Of a stretch of 64,000 bases of DNA, positions 45,010-56,844 are shown in pieces. The position numbers and the translations under genes are program-made. This DNA is from Toxorhynchites rutilus septentrionalis (Eukaryota; Arthropoda; Insecta; Diptera; Culicidae): positions 100,850,904 to 100,914,903 of the forward strand of contig NC_073745.1 in the NCBI RefSeq assembly GCF_029784135.1. Reading direction: 5' to 3'. The notes beneath the pieces were generated by a model that saw nothing but the letters and a program-made list of their open reading frames with translations, searched no databases and was not told where the DNA came from. The first letter of the stretch is position 1, and the number at the start of each line of letters is the position of its first letter.

Positions 45010-48000
45010 TAATAATCTACAATACAATAAAAAAACATCATCATCATCAGTACGAAGATGATAGCAGTTTGTAAAATTTTTTAAATTTCAATAATTATTA
45101 AACATAAATAAATTAATTTACAAAAATTTTTCGAAACCCTGTTTACAAAACAGATTTAACGTGGGAAATACACATTCGCTTAAACTCTGCCATTGTTGCC
45201 GCTCGTTTTATTTCCCTGGGCATCGAATTGAAAAAAATGTATTCCTTTGTATAGCAACGAGTTCTGCGACCTACTGAATATAAAGTTAGGTGTTCTTGCA
45301 TCATCCGCGTTTCTAGTATTGTATTGTAACATCACTTCCTCTTTCAATTCGATCACACAAATATCGAGGCAGCATACTGTATAAAATTTTAAAGATGACC
45401 ACCATTGTCAAATAGGAAATTCTTTGCTTCACAGATAGCCACTGTAGCGCGTCCAACATCAAATTAGAGGAAGTGTATTTACTACATCTCAAAATCAAAT
45501 GCATAATTTTATTTTGTAAACGCTGCAATCTCGTTAATTGTGTATTGTTTGCAAGGAATAGGTTCGACGAGCAAAAGTCTATGTGCGGTGAGATCAATGA
45601 TTTATACAATTTAATTTTACTGTTCACCGTCAGTTCTTTTTTCAAACGACACAAAACGCCGTACTTCTTGGCAAACTTCTTGATGACATTATTAATGTGA
45701 GACTTGAAAGTTAAATTGTTATCAATGATAACTCCTAGGTATTTGATTTCATTCACGCGTTCCAATGTCTCACCATCCATTTCAAAATTTACGTCAATAC
45801 TGGAGTTTGCTGAAGAAATTAGCGTGTATTTTGTTTTGCCAACATTCAATTTCAATTGTTTGAATTAAGGCCACTGAGCCAGAGAATGCAAATCTTCGTT
45901 CATGTGTTCCTCGGTTTCTTTTATATTCTTAGCTGCGATGAACAGGACAGTATCATCCGCGAACAAATTAATGTCACAATATCGTAAAACCCGTCGCAGA
46001 TCATTCATATATAAAACTAGCTAACCCGGCAAACTTCGTCCCGCCCATTTACTTGATTAATTCTCGAGTAATGCAGAAAATTGTGTTTTATTTGTATGGC
46101 AGCCACCCCTAAGAGAGGGGGGAGGGGTATCCAACCACCATAGAAACATTCATTGCACCCTAAAGTTTCCATATGCCTAATTTGGTTTAATTTGCTTGAT
46201 TAATTCTCGAGTAATGCAAAAATTTGTGTTTCATTTGTACGGCAGCCCCCTCTAAGAGAGGGGGAAGGAGTATCTTATCACCATAGAAACATTTATTGCA
46301 TCCTAAAACCTCCACATGCCAAATTTGGTTTCATTTGCTTGATTAATTCTCGAGTAATGCAGAAATTTGTGTTTCATTTGTATGGCAGCCCTCCCTTTGA
46401 GTGGGGGAAGGACTGTCTAACCATCATAGAAACATTTATTGCACCCTAAAACTTTCAGATGCCAACTTTGGTTTCGTTTGCTTGGTTAATTTCCGAGTAA
46501 TGCAGAAATTTGTGTTTCATTTGTATGGCAGCCCCCCCTTAGAGAGGGAAAAAGAATCATAAAAACGAGTCTTTTGAGTCCTGTTGCACAAATAGCTTTC
46601 GAATCATTTGTACGACATTCCTACAATTCCATTGCGCTCCAATGTTTGTAACGATAAGGGCCTAGAAATTGTTTCAAAATCGGATTAAGTACCAGAAATA
46701 CCGCAAATATAGCCTCTTTCGCATCGATATTCTCTTTCCATTTTGCTAACACCAGATTCAGAGCGGTTTCACAAGAGTGTCCCTCTCGATATCCCGACTG
46801 TTCCGGTATTAGCAAATTGTTGTTATCTACAAAATCAGCTGACCTTTCACAACAAGTTCTAACAGTCTTTCTAATATGTGCAATATGTTAATAGTGCGGT
46901 ACTCTTCGGCTTTATCCATCCTATTAACTTTGGGGATTGGAATCACAAGGGATTCCTTCCAAACCTTTGGCACGTGCCCATATCGTAGAGATTCATTTAT
47001 CAGGTCGAGCAGATCGTGTCCAATGACATGAAAACAATCTTGAATCACTTTTGCGTTGACATTATCGGTACTAGCCGATTTTTTCAATGAAAAACAAATG
47101 CCTTTCAAATCAGCAAAAGTGATAGGTGAAAACAATCTAGTCAGCAATTGATAATAACCGGCTGTATTATTTCGACAGGTTCACTAACCAACTCATTACT
47201 TTGGTTGATCAGTAGAACACTATTAACGAAATAACTGTTAAATTTATCTGCAATAATTTGGTCTGACTGTTCTTCTGACCCTCCGAAAATTATGGAACGC
47301 GGTATACTATTTTTAGAATTTAATAATATTTTTAATGTTTTCCATAGTCCTTTGCTATTATTTTGATGTTCATCGATTTTCCTCTGTATATGTTCACATC
47401 TAGTCTTTTTCAAGGGCTGTGAATATATGTTTCGCGCCAAAGTGTAAATATTCCAATCATTTTCTAAATTAGTCCTTATAAACTTTCTGTACTTTTTATC
47501 TCTTTTGCGTTTGAGACGCAGCAGATCAAAAGAGTACCAGCTGTTCGAATTTTTTAATTCAATATATTTTTCAACCACTAATTTATTGGTACACTCTCTC
47601 AGAATATCAGTCAGAACAGCTGCTTTATCATTCAGATGTCCCGTCATTGCTGCAAAATCCAGGCTTGTCTAAACAAGCTGAGACATGGCTCCTTTGGAAT
47701 ATCTATTCCAGTTTTTAATTTTTATTCTATTTCCATCACGGTCATCCTGTCCATTCTCAATGTAAACAAAAATTGTCTCATGATCAGTTACTTTGAATTT
47801 GGCGATCTATCAGAGTTCTACTACATTTAGATATTCTAGTAGCTTCGTTAACAGATTGTTTTAAATTAAAGTAATGTGATAATTGTTTCAATTGATTCGA
47901 ATTTCGCACATTAAGCCAGTCAATGTTAAAGTCACCAGCAATTATATTTAACTTACCGCAATCATCAAAGCTTCCCCACCAGTTTTCTAAAATTTCTCGA

Positions 48001-48369
48001 AAGCGCTGGTCACTAGAACTGGGGGAATGATATAAAATTCCATAATTTGACATCTGCATGCCTCTTTCAACTGAAATAGTCAAGAACCAATTATTTTCAA
48101 CAGCTTCGTTTAACCAAATGTTAAACTTAGTTTATTCTTTTGCATGAATTGCAACACCTCCAGTGTGTTTGGAGTGCGACAAGCAAAAAGCAACTTTATA
48201 ACCAGGAATATTGTATTGTATTGTATTGTATCATCAATTATGTGAGTTTCAGAAAGAAAAACAATCTGAGAACGTATGTTTTCTACAAGATATCGCATTT
48301 CTGCGTAGTTTGTAGAAAGCCCAGCAATATTCAGATAAATTATTGCTAACTTCTTCTCACATATATTTT
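45010..48369 (-). pseudogene. CR1/L2-type LINE ORF2, broken
   Basis: In minus-strand order it has an endonuclease start (LAIIYLNIAGLS, then IVFLSETHI, 48355-48240), GDFNIDWLNVRNSNQLKQ (about 47930), a linker (47647-47141), an RT (KKSASTDNVNAKVIQDCF, then GHVPKVWKESLVIPIPK and IPEQSGYREGHSCETALN, 47100-46770), the motif LFADDTVLFIA (about 45960) and the C-terminal domain YLGVIIDNNLTFKSHI and beyond (45855-45313). Copy D of the monomer repeat interrupts the RT (46016-46550) before the FADD motif. In-frame stops occur near 47820, 46621 and 45870. The 3' end is near 45010. ORF1 lies at 50019-50300, beyond a second insertion. Confidence 0.85.
46016..46550 (+). repeat. Monomer-array repeat, copy D, inserted in a LINE
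   Basis: It starts CTAGCTAACCCGGCAAACTT and has four monomers (near 46050, 46196, 46339 and 46480), then stops mid-monomer (GAGAGGGAAAAAGAATCATA) without the GACA tail. It sits in the RT domain of the CR1-like LINE, so it is younger than that element. Its near identity to copy C indicates recent spread. Confidence 0.8.
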
Positions 48370-49972
48370 TTGACGTGGGACTAAACGCCCTTACTGCCTC
48401 GTTTTGATTGGCCTGCTTTACGGTTTCCCCAACACAGACTTAAAAACCAAACAGCCTTGGGGAAATCGGAATTGCAAATACATGAAAGTAGGGGGACTTT
48501 TGTTCTCTCCGAAATGTGTTCCCTAACACATACTTCAAAACCAAACAGCATTGGCGAAACCGACATTGCAAATACATGAAAGTAGGGGGAGCTTTTGTTC
48601 CCACCGAAATGTGTTTCCCTAACACAGACTTCAAATCCAAGGAGCGTGGGGAAGTTGGCATTGCAAATACATGCAAGTCGGGGGTATTTTTGTTTCAACT
48701 AGAGAAGGGCAAAACGGTTCACTTCAATGAACCGTTCAGTTACCAACCGTTCACTTGAGTGAACTAGTTCTTTTGAGCAGTTCACTCACTTTTTCGTACA
48801 TTAGAGGAATATGCCAGAGCATGTATAAAAAAGTGTGAGATGTTATGTAGGACTGTTCTTTTCATTCATAAAATGCTGTTTGTTAGCAATAATTAGATGT
48901 CGGAATTTTGTTAAAAATATCTTAACAGAATAGAAAATCAAGCTGATTTTGAAATTTCGATTTAGTTTGAGTCGTGATTCATTCTTGTCAGCACAAATTA
49001 GCGTTGCGCTGCTTTTTTCAATGTTTTGCAATAACTGCTATAGCAAAACTGTACCAAAAACGCGAAAGACTTTCTCGAAATTATCGAGCATAATATGGTA
49101 TAATATAAAAACATTTCATATCAGCGACATAAATTTTTATTTACTACTGAAAAATACTGTTTGAATCGTTTCGCTTTCAACTGTATTTTTTTATGGGGTA
49201 GATTTGCATATCTTACTAAATTATTTACCCTCAACTTAAAAATATGAAATTGAAACTTTATTTGATAAATCGTACACAGTTCGTTCTGAACTGGGTAAGC
49301 AGTTCATGTGAACTGTTGCCCAGTAAAAAAGAACGACCGTTTGTTCACTCTTTTTGGTGAACTAGTTCTTTTGAACAGTTCGTGAACGGTTTGCCCATCT
49401 CTAGTTCCAACTGAAATGTGTTTCCTTAACACAGACTTCAAATCCAAGGAGATTGGGACTGTCGTTCCGAATGAAATGTGTTTCCCTAACACAGACTTCA
49501 AATCCATGGAGCGAGGGGAAATTGGCATTGCAAATACATGCAAGTCGAGGGCATTTTTGTTCCGGCTAAAATATGTTTCCTCAACACAGGCTTCAAAACC
49601 AAGGTGTCTAGGAAAATTGGGATTGCAAATTCATGCAGGTCGAGAGTATTTTTGTTCCGACTGAAATCTGATTACCTATAAAGACTTCTAAACCAAGGTG
49701 TCTGGGGAAATCGGCATTGAAAATACATGCAAACTGCGAGTACTTTTGTACTCGCTTACCTTTGTACAGACAAGAATGCGTTTCCCTAATACGGTCTTCT
49801 AAACTTAGGTACCTGGTAAGATCGTGCAGACACTAGAGACATTGCATTTGTTCAAATTTTTTCTCACAACACAAATATATTGAATTCAATTGAATTCGGA
49901 AATTGTTTTATTCAATCAAAAATTTAATCAATACAAACAAATGATTACTAAGCTAAGGTAGTCCCACGTCAA
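48370..49972. mobile_element. Inverted-repeat element with internal about 95-bp satellite
   Basis: TTGACGTGGGACTA (48370-48383) is matched inverted by TAGTCCCACGTCAA (49959-49972). The body is a tandem array with landmarks CCCTAACACAGACTTCAAA, CAAGGAG, GGGGAA.T.GGCATTGCAAAT, ACATGCAAGT and TTTTTGTTCC.ACTGAAATGTG: about three units at 48425-48700 and four to five at 49404-49780. A hAT MITE splits the array. The whole block sits between ORF1 and ORF2 of the LINE. No transposase is present. Confidence 0.7.
48700..49403. mobile_element. hAT-type MITE, 704 bp
   Basis: The ends TAGAGAAGGGCAAAACGG and, inward from the right, TAGAGATGGGCAAACCG are inverted repeats of the common hAT TAGRGATGGGC type. 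The 8-bp duplication GTTTCAAC (48692-48699) / GTTCCAAC (49404-49411) differs at one base. GAACTAGTTC motifs lie near both ends (48764 and 49360). There is no transposase. It is the innermost element of the nest. Confidence 0.85.
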
Positions 49973-50018
49973 CCTTGCGGTAATATCATAGATATAACCC
50001 ATCCATTTTTTTAAATTG

Positions 50019-50300
50019 CTATTTGGTTTGGAAAAAGTTACTTTTTTTCTTATCCAACAGTCTCCGATAGACAGGACACTGTGTGCTATAAGCTGGATGA
50101 TTTATATCCAAATTCAGCTTCCGTTCCTTATTAAACTTGATACAATTTATGCATTTCAATTCATTTGATGAGCACTCAAATGTTTTATGTTTTTCATTAC
50201 ATCTTGAACATACTTGTTCTTTCTCGCAATCTGTACTCTTATGCCCGAATTCTCCACATTTGAAACAGCGCAACACATTAAAGGCCTCAACCACATTCAT
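50019..50300 (-). pseudogene. LINE ORF1 fragment with CCHC zinc knuckles
   Basis: The frame encodes 93 residues: CFKCGEFGHKSTDC and CSRCNEKHKTFEC knuckles, a third CINC.KFN cluster with NHPAYSTQCPVYRRLL, and a lysine-rich end. This is the nucleic-acid-binding C-terminus of a Jockey/CR1-type ORF1. The N-terminal part is not recognisable upstream. It is most simply the ORF1 of the LINE at 45010-48369, separated by the inverted-repeat element. Confidence 0.75.
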
Positions 50301-51069
50301 TAATTGTATTTTTTACATAACCAAACAACATTCTCGGCATTATGACAACCTGGACCACTATTATATGAATTGTTAGTAGCAAGACCTACACGATAAAAAC
50401 GTGAATTGAGCACGAATTGATTGGGAAACATACAATACAGTAGCTGATAAATGACTATTATCGGTAAATGAAAAATAACTCATTATAGCATCCACTCACA
50501 TTTTGAGCTAACGCCCGAATTTAGGCATAAAGATTGCTCGTTGCGTCGGGGAGGAAAGCGAGTGGTTAGTGCAATCGAAACAAAACATTCCCATTTTAAG
50601 CGTCAAATTACTTTTTTTTTATTATATTCACTCTTCATGTCTTAAGCAAGAAAATTGCTGTCTAAAGGTTTTTAACACAACAGATGCCACAATAACGATT
50701 TTGTGTAATATGCGTTTGAAAACTCCTCATGAATCGTTACATTTTTCGTAGAGTGACCCCCGTCCCCTATATAGAAATCAAAGACACAGTCCTATGTCAA
50801 AATGGAGAAAGTTACTATTAGTAATATCTTGACAAATATTGCGAATATTTTTGAAAACTGTGAGCCTTTTAATAGGAGACAACTTCCACAACTTCCAATG
50901 CCTAATACTTAACTGTAGTAAAAATAGTTATTATTTAATAATTCATCAAAGTTTGATGTGTAAATAGTCATAAAATAACGCCTCAGAAAAAATCTCATGC
51001 TCAGCATTTTACAGAATTACTAAAATTGTGAATATTGGATAGAATTATTCTTTAAAGTCTTGCTAGATG
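50301..51069. other. AT-rich stretch with one dispersed repeat end
   Basis: It contains the 50690-50805 partner of the repeat at 41838. Otherwise no coding or structural feature is seen. Confidence 0.5.
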
Positions 51070-51600
51070 AGTCATTACTGATTTTGAACATCATTTTTTT
51101 CCCATTCGAAATTCAATATACTGGAAATAATCTCTTATTTACACTGAGTAGGGATGAGAATGGGTCAAGCACAAAATTGAATTCCATGCCAAATCGATAT
51201 AGTGATTGTCAGATTTTCATGAAAATTGGTAGTTTTATTCCTCATCGTAAAATATTAGATCCGTATTTTTTTCATCAGGGTGGCCATTTCCATTTTATGG
51301 TGATCCGAAAAATCAACTTTTCCTCCTTTTTTTCAAAAATGACCTTTTTCAATAATTCAAAACTTTTGAACTACTGGACCGATTTAGATGATCGATATAC
51401 CAAATTAAAACCAATGAGCTAGTTTTGTTTGAAAAATATTACACTTGAAAAAAAAACAGATTTTGTTTTCGTAATTATTGATTGTAATTGTTATTCACAG
51501 CTTACATGGTTTCGGAACTAAGGTCACCATTTTTTTTATATTTTTTCTTGAAAGCTGAGGTTTTTTCACATAACATATCCAAACATCAGAGAGGTGTTTT
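51070..51600 (-). repeat. Foldback repeat family, copy 2 (inverted)
   Basis: CATGCCAAATCGATATAGTG, TTTTGAACTACTGGACCGAT and CATAACATATCC.AA match the family of 5159-5760 in the opposite orientation. The stretch to 52329 that follows is AT-rich without recognisable genes. Confidence 0.6.
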
Positions 51601-52329
51601 TTTCTTTTTCGAGTGATTTTTCAAAGCTAACATATTTTCAGTTTTCGTTCAATATCCCTATGCGATTGCAATTTGTATGCATATGTGGTATTTCATGTGG
51701 CTTCAAATTGGTATATCGATCATCTGGATCGGTCCGGTAGTTTAAGTTATGAATATAAAAAAGGTCATTGTTCCCGTTGGGCGCCCTGCTTTCTCAAGCG
51801 TTTCACGGTGTACCCGCAATTGAATCGCGTCTACTGTCAACGGCCGACGAACGGAAATCTGACAGCGGTGAAGAAAGAATAAAAATTCCATTATCCAGCA
51901 AGACATTAAGACGTTTAGTGAAAAGTGAATTTGATAGATGTTTATTAATTGAAATATTTCTAGAATTATATTGTTGCTGGAGGAATTTGTTTGCTACAAG
52001 GTACGGTGAATTTAGCATCAACTAATGCATTCTATTTACCCTATTTTCATCGCTAAATAGAAATAGAAGGGTGGTTAGGTCCACTAAATAGATCTCACGC
52101 GGAGATCATATTTGTACACCGAAAGTGTGAGTAATAGATATTGTAACATAACCACAATTTTATTAATATCAATATATTTGCAGCTAAAGCTGCGCAAAAC
52201 TATAAAATTGATTTTGTGTGCTGCTGAGAAACCGGTGAAATACGAATTCCACTTCTTGGACCGAATTTTCCGTTCGCTCGCCGTAACAGTCATTTTTGGA
52301 AAAAAAGAGAAAAAATATTTTTCGGACCA

Positions 52330-52680
52330 GCGGTTAATTATGAAAAATCTTAACTCAATAACACAAAATAGCGCAGCTCTGAATTTTGGATATGTTATAT
52401 AAAATAATCTTAGCCTTCAAGAAAAAAAAATAGCGCCCTTGGTCCCGAGACAATGTAAACTATTAAAAAAAATACAATCAATAATTACAACTCCAAAATC
52501 CAAAATTTCTGCAAGTATAATATTTTTTCGAAAAGAGACTAGCTAATTGGCTTTAATTTGATATGTCGATCATCTGAATCGGTGCAGTAGCTCAAAAGTT
52601 ATGAGTTTTTAAAAAAGGTAATTTTTGGAAAAAATGAGATCTTTCGGACCACCCTAAAATGGAAATGATCATCCTAATGA
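52330..52680 (+). repeat. Foldback repeat family, copy 3
   Basis: GGATATGTTATAT, TTAGCCTTCAAG, AATAGCGCCCTTGG, TTTGATATGTCGATCATCTG and TTTCGGACCACCCTAAAATG follow the same order as in 5159-5460. The right half of the hairpin is absent. A DD34D mariner lies 40 bp downstream. Confidence 0.6.
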
Positions 52681-52722
52681 TAAAAATCAACGTATCAACG
52701 TATCAACGTATTTTTTTACATA

Positions 52723-53990
52723 TTGGGTTGGGGAAAAAGAAATGTCGTATTTCTGATCGAAATTTGACGCTTTATTTAACATACTTAAAATTATCCAATT
52801 TAAGTCAAATATGCGCCGTTTTGTTCGCAAACTTGTTGCCATTTAGAAGGCAACTTCATTATCCCCCCCTTGTAAAACCCCCTCCTTATTTGCAAAAAAA
52901 CTCAGACAGCCAGTTTTCGCAAGCCTCTTTTGAGACCACCTTAGTATCACCAAGAGCGTTTTGCATGGACCGGAAGAGATGATAATCACTCGGGGCTAGG
53001 TCCGGACTATACGGTGGGTGCAATATGACATCCCATCCGAGCTCCCGTAGCTTCTGGCGGGTCATCAAAGATGTGTGAGGCCGAGCGTTGTCCTGGTGGA
53101 AAACAACACCATTCCTATTGATCATTTCTGGCCGCTTCTGGTCAATCGCCTGCTTCAAACGGTCAAGCTGCTCACAGTAGAGAACCGAGTTGAGGGTCTG
53201 GCCATAGTTGAGCAGCTCATAATGGATGATTCCCTCCCAATCCCACCAAACACGCAGCAAAACCTTCCTGGCCTTCAATCCGGGCTTGGCGATGGTCACC
53301 GCGCTTCTACCACTTTTTTCGCTTTAGGTTGTCGTACGTGATCCACTTTTCATCACCAGTAACCATCTTCTTTAAAAATGGGTCGAGTTCGTTCCGTTTC
53401 AGCAGTGCATCGCAGGCGTTGATTCGGTCTAAAAGATTTTTTTGCGTCAACTCGCGTGGCGCCCGTACATCCAGCATTTTTGGAATCCAATCTTCTGCAA
53501 ATGGTTCCAAATGGTTTTATGGTCTATACCCAGTTCCTGGCCAATAGAGCGAGTGCTCACATGCCGGTCTACTTGGATGATTTCAATTATCGATTTTATC
53601 GGTTTCAACGACGATTGGCCTACCAGTACGGGTTGTATCTTCGACAGCCACTACACCAGCACGAAATTGATCAAACCAACGCAGTGCTGTGCGAATCGTT
53701 ACAGTGTCGGGTCCATAAACTACTCGATTTTTTCGACCGCCTTCGTTGCAGTTTTACCTCGCAGGTAGCGAAAAAGTAAAATATTTCTTGCTTGGTGGAC
53801 TCCATCTTTGACGCGCTATAATTTGAGACTGAAAAGGACAATCAAAACACTGTCAAAACTACACTTGTAGCACAGATTGTCGTCTTTAAATAGCCGTATA
53901 GTATGACCCGATGCGATAAGTACAACACAATATATGTTTAAATGTTGCCATATATTGAAAATATACGTCATTTCTTTTTCCCCAACCCAA
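52723..53990 (-). mobile_element. Dead DD34D mariner, 1,268 bp
   Basis: The terminal repeats (TTGGGTTGGGGAAAAAGAAA at both ends) are flanked by TA (52721-52722 and 53991-53992). The transposase on the minus strand starts at about 53805 (MESTKQEI). The motifs VTGDEKWITYDN, VFHQDNARPHTS and PPYSPDLAPSDYHLF give the DD34D spacing of canonical mariners, with helix-turn-helix remnants upstream. Frameshifts near 53770-53690, stops near 53580 and a shift near 53300 kill it. Length and ends are those of a full-length element. Confidence 0.92.
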
Positions 53991-54149
53991 TATTAAACAT
54001 ACGAAAAACATGCTACCATCAGTGGATCTTCTTAGGACGTATTTGCTGTTCTCATTTGGTAGCGGGCCGAGACTGGATGACGCAAGTGGCTGCTTTTTTT
54101 CAAAATTCACAGCGGATCGAATCGACCATGCATGGTTTTCTTTACGGCG

Positions 54150-54300
54150 GCTCGAGATCACCGCGTAGAATTTTGTCGATGTCGTTCGGGATGACCGCTC
54201 AAGATTTTGTCGATGGCGGATCGGGATGACCGCGTAAGATTTTGTCGATAGCAGATCGGGATGACCGCGCAAGATTTTATCGATAGTGGTCGGGATGATC
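54150..54300 (+). repeat. 35-bp minisatellite, four to five units
   Basis: The unit resembles GATGACCGCGCAAGATTTTG then TCGATAGCGGATCGG. Copies start near 54157, 54188, 54225 and 54260. It directly abuts the mariner remnant at 54305. Confidence 0.8.
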
Positions 54301-54304
54301 GCGC

Positions 54305-54685
54305 AGCAGCTTCTGGATACGAAAGTGACCCTGTTGTTTTCGTATCACTCCAGGACATCCTTTGTGTAGTGGCACGAAGCTAGATCCGGTCAGAAGATCG
54401 TCGGGCCCTCGTGTTGTTCTAATAGAGGAAGCAGACGCTTCTGTACACACTCCTTGAAGTAGATCTGCCCGTTTACAGTCCCAGTAGTTACGAACGGCGC
54501 ACTCCTGCCACATGAGCAGATCGCTTGCCAAATAATGTATTTCTAGACAAACTTTGAAAGTTTGACAGCGATTAAAATAAAATGCAAACAATACACTCCA
54601 AACTACTTCTATCTAAATTTTAAAGAGCAGGTTCCTAATGGGTAATTTTTTATAGCGTTTTTTCCGTGATGCAATCTGATGTGGG
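54305..54685 (-). mobile_element. Remnant of the 13575-type DD37E mariner
   Basis: The higher-coordinate end (54652-54684) carries part of the terminal repeat (GCGTTTTTTCCGTGATGCAA, then TGATGTG) seen at 14490-14520. On the minus strand, broken frames read TGTVNGQIYFKECVQKRLLP, then QHEGPTIF, a stop, and PDLASCHYTKDVLE. The N-terminal two thirds and the C-terminus are missing. Confidence 0.75.
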
Positions 54686-54689
54686 ATGT

Positions 54690-55958
54690 TGAATGGCACC
54701 ACATTTTAAGCTTTATTTTTTTTGGCCTACATAAATTTCGAAGTCTGCCTGGGTAAGCTGGCTATAATTGAGGACGCTATCAATTGAGTCATTATTCGGA
54801 TACTATTCGAAGTATCCGACAGTTTAGTCGATAATTGGAACTTCAGACTGGCCCCTGCTAATCATTTCATACATTTTTCATGCAAAGAAAAAAATCCAAC
54901 GAAATACAAACTTTATAAGAAAAATATTATGTCACCATAAACAGCTTATGAATTCTTCCGAAAATCATGATGCTGTTATGACCTAGATAACACGAAAACT
55001 CAACGATCCATGCTATCGTTTGCACGCACAACCAAATTGTCAGGACCTCCAGCGATCTGTACCAGGAAATACATAACGAAATTGGCCACAGATAACAGCT
55101 GTTGTTTTTAACTGCTTATTGGCGGTATCAATACAAGCCAATAATGTCATCCGTTCGATCGGCTGCGGGGCGTTCTTCATCTTTTTATGCTAATGGAGCG
55201 CTCCGGGAAATCGTATCAATTCAGTCGAGAAAAAACATCCTGTTTTATCTGTCAACAAACCAACAAACCTCTTCCAGATGTAATCGAAATCCATCGACTG
55301 TGGCAAAGTCGGCGCGTAACGGCAATATCGATTTGCTTACGGGCGTTTAAACCAACGCATCGCAACGAATCTTAGACAAATTGAAAGCGCAAGCAAACAA
55401 GCGAATAAATAATAACCTCTGAGAAAACCCGGTGTTTCAACGATTCGAGCTCATCCCATCCCCCGATCCGCGGATGTTGGGTGGAAAAGCGAGGGGGGAT
55501 GTTTAATTTCCGTTCTATTGATATCTTGATTTATTCAAGAACGTATTTGTTCACACTTTTAACGATCCGAGCGTGTCTCTCTAGTTGGTCTCCCGTTGGA
55601 AGATTGAAATCACTGTGCATCGTTTATGGACAGGTTTTTTTTCTTCTCATAATCAAACTCAATAGTTGCATCGGGGCGAACGTAGAAATCTAAATTTGTC
55701 GATTCGCGCCATTGTGATTGATGGAGACGCACAGTTATTGATGGTGATTGCGGTTTATTTATACATATCTGTTTTTTTCTGCATTTCTGATATCGAATGT
55801 TTTGCGACCGATGGAAATTTTATTCCCCCGCAGACAAACACGGTGGAAAGAGGGATGTTTTGCAATCACAAGTCGTTGCATATTTGATTTTGCATGCATG
55901 ATGTTATGAAAAATGAACAAACACGGGAAAAAACGTCCAACGATGTGAAGATACTCAC
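54690..55958. other. Receptor intron, no recognisable element
   Basis: The sequence has moderate GC and long open frames on both strands (for example 55102-55350), but I see no known domain. It may be unique intron DNA next to the TM7 exon. Confidence 0.4.
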
Positions 55959-56071
55959 CACTCATAAAGTTATAAATCACAGGATTGACAGCGCTGTTGG
56001 CATAGCAGAGCCAATGCGAAAACAGCGACATCACAGCCACGACGTCACTCTGACCGATATCGAACGTGTAT
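55959..56071 (-). CDS. Orexin/allatotropin-type peptide GPCR, TM7 exon
   Basis: A 113-bp exon with acceptor CCATTGTAG (ending 56072) and donor GTGAGT (starting 55958). It encodes YTFDIGQSDVVAVMSLFSHW and then LCYANSAVNPVIYNFMSG. The HWL.YANSA.NP.IYNF.SG signature, with the class A NPxxY motif, is that of orexin-type receptors; among insects this means the allatotropin receptor or its close paralogues such as the trissin receptor. I cannot decide between these from one helix. Such receptors sit in the plasma membrane and signal through G proteins. Upstream exons (TM1-TM6) are not found between here and 64 kb, so the gene must begin beyond the right edge. Confidence 0.82.
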
Positions 56072-56844
56072 CTACAATGGAAAATAAAAAGATTGACAAT
56101 TCATTACGTTGATTACAAGCAAATTGATGTTTTGGTATGCTATTTTTATATTGAGTCAATAAAATGAACAAATGTCGTTCAACCACAACATTTTCGGATG
56201 GAAATTCAGAATAAATGAAGCCAAGGGATTGTTTTTTCCACTCAGCTCTATGTATGTGTACACAGAAAAGGAAATTTGAGTTGTTAACTAAAGTTAACAT
56301 AATTTTTAGACGCGTTGTTGAATTTCAATCTAAGAAAAAAAAATCAATGAATTGTTTAGAAAGCGTAATAAACTGCATCATGGTATTCAACAAAATGATT
56401 GTTTGGTGCGTTGCGTACGATTGATATGGGTGCTTCAAAAAGGGTTGTTGACAAGTTGAAAAGATACGCAAACAAAATCAAATGTAAAGAAAATGAATGC
56501 TTTGACGTAAAACTACGTCTTTCAGGAAGGGTGTCAAATCAAAAAACAGGTCACGTTTTTGTGAAATAAAGTTAACGTTAATAGTAAGCCATCCGCGATT
56601 TGAAGCCACACCGTTTAGAGGCGAATGAACTGAAAAGTTTAAAGCCTCTCTAATTCAACATCATCATCATGAAGTCATCGAAGCAAAATGGTTGCCGCAG
56701 AGCGTCGAGCGGGAGAGGATTGTTTTCTTGTCGGGTGAAGGAGGAGTACAAAATATATTTCATGGAAGTATGCTTTCAAATTCCAGCAGGGTAAGTCTAC
56801 TGAAGTAATAAAAAATTAAATAGCTAAATAGATATCACTGCATT

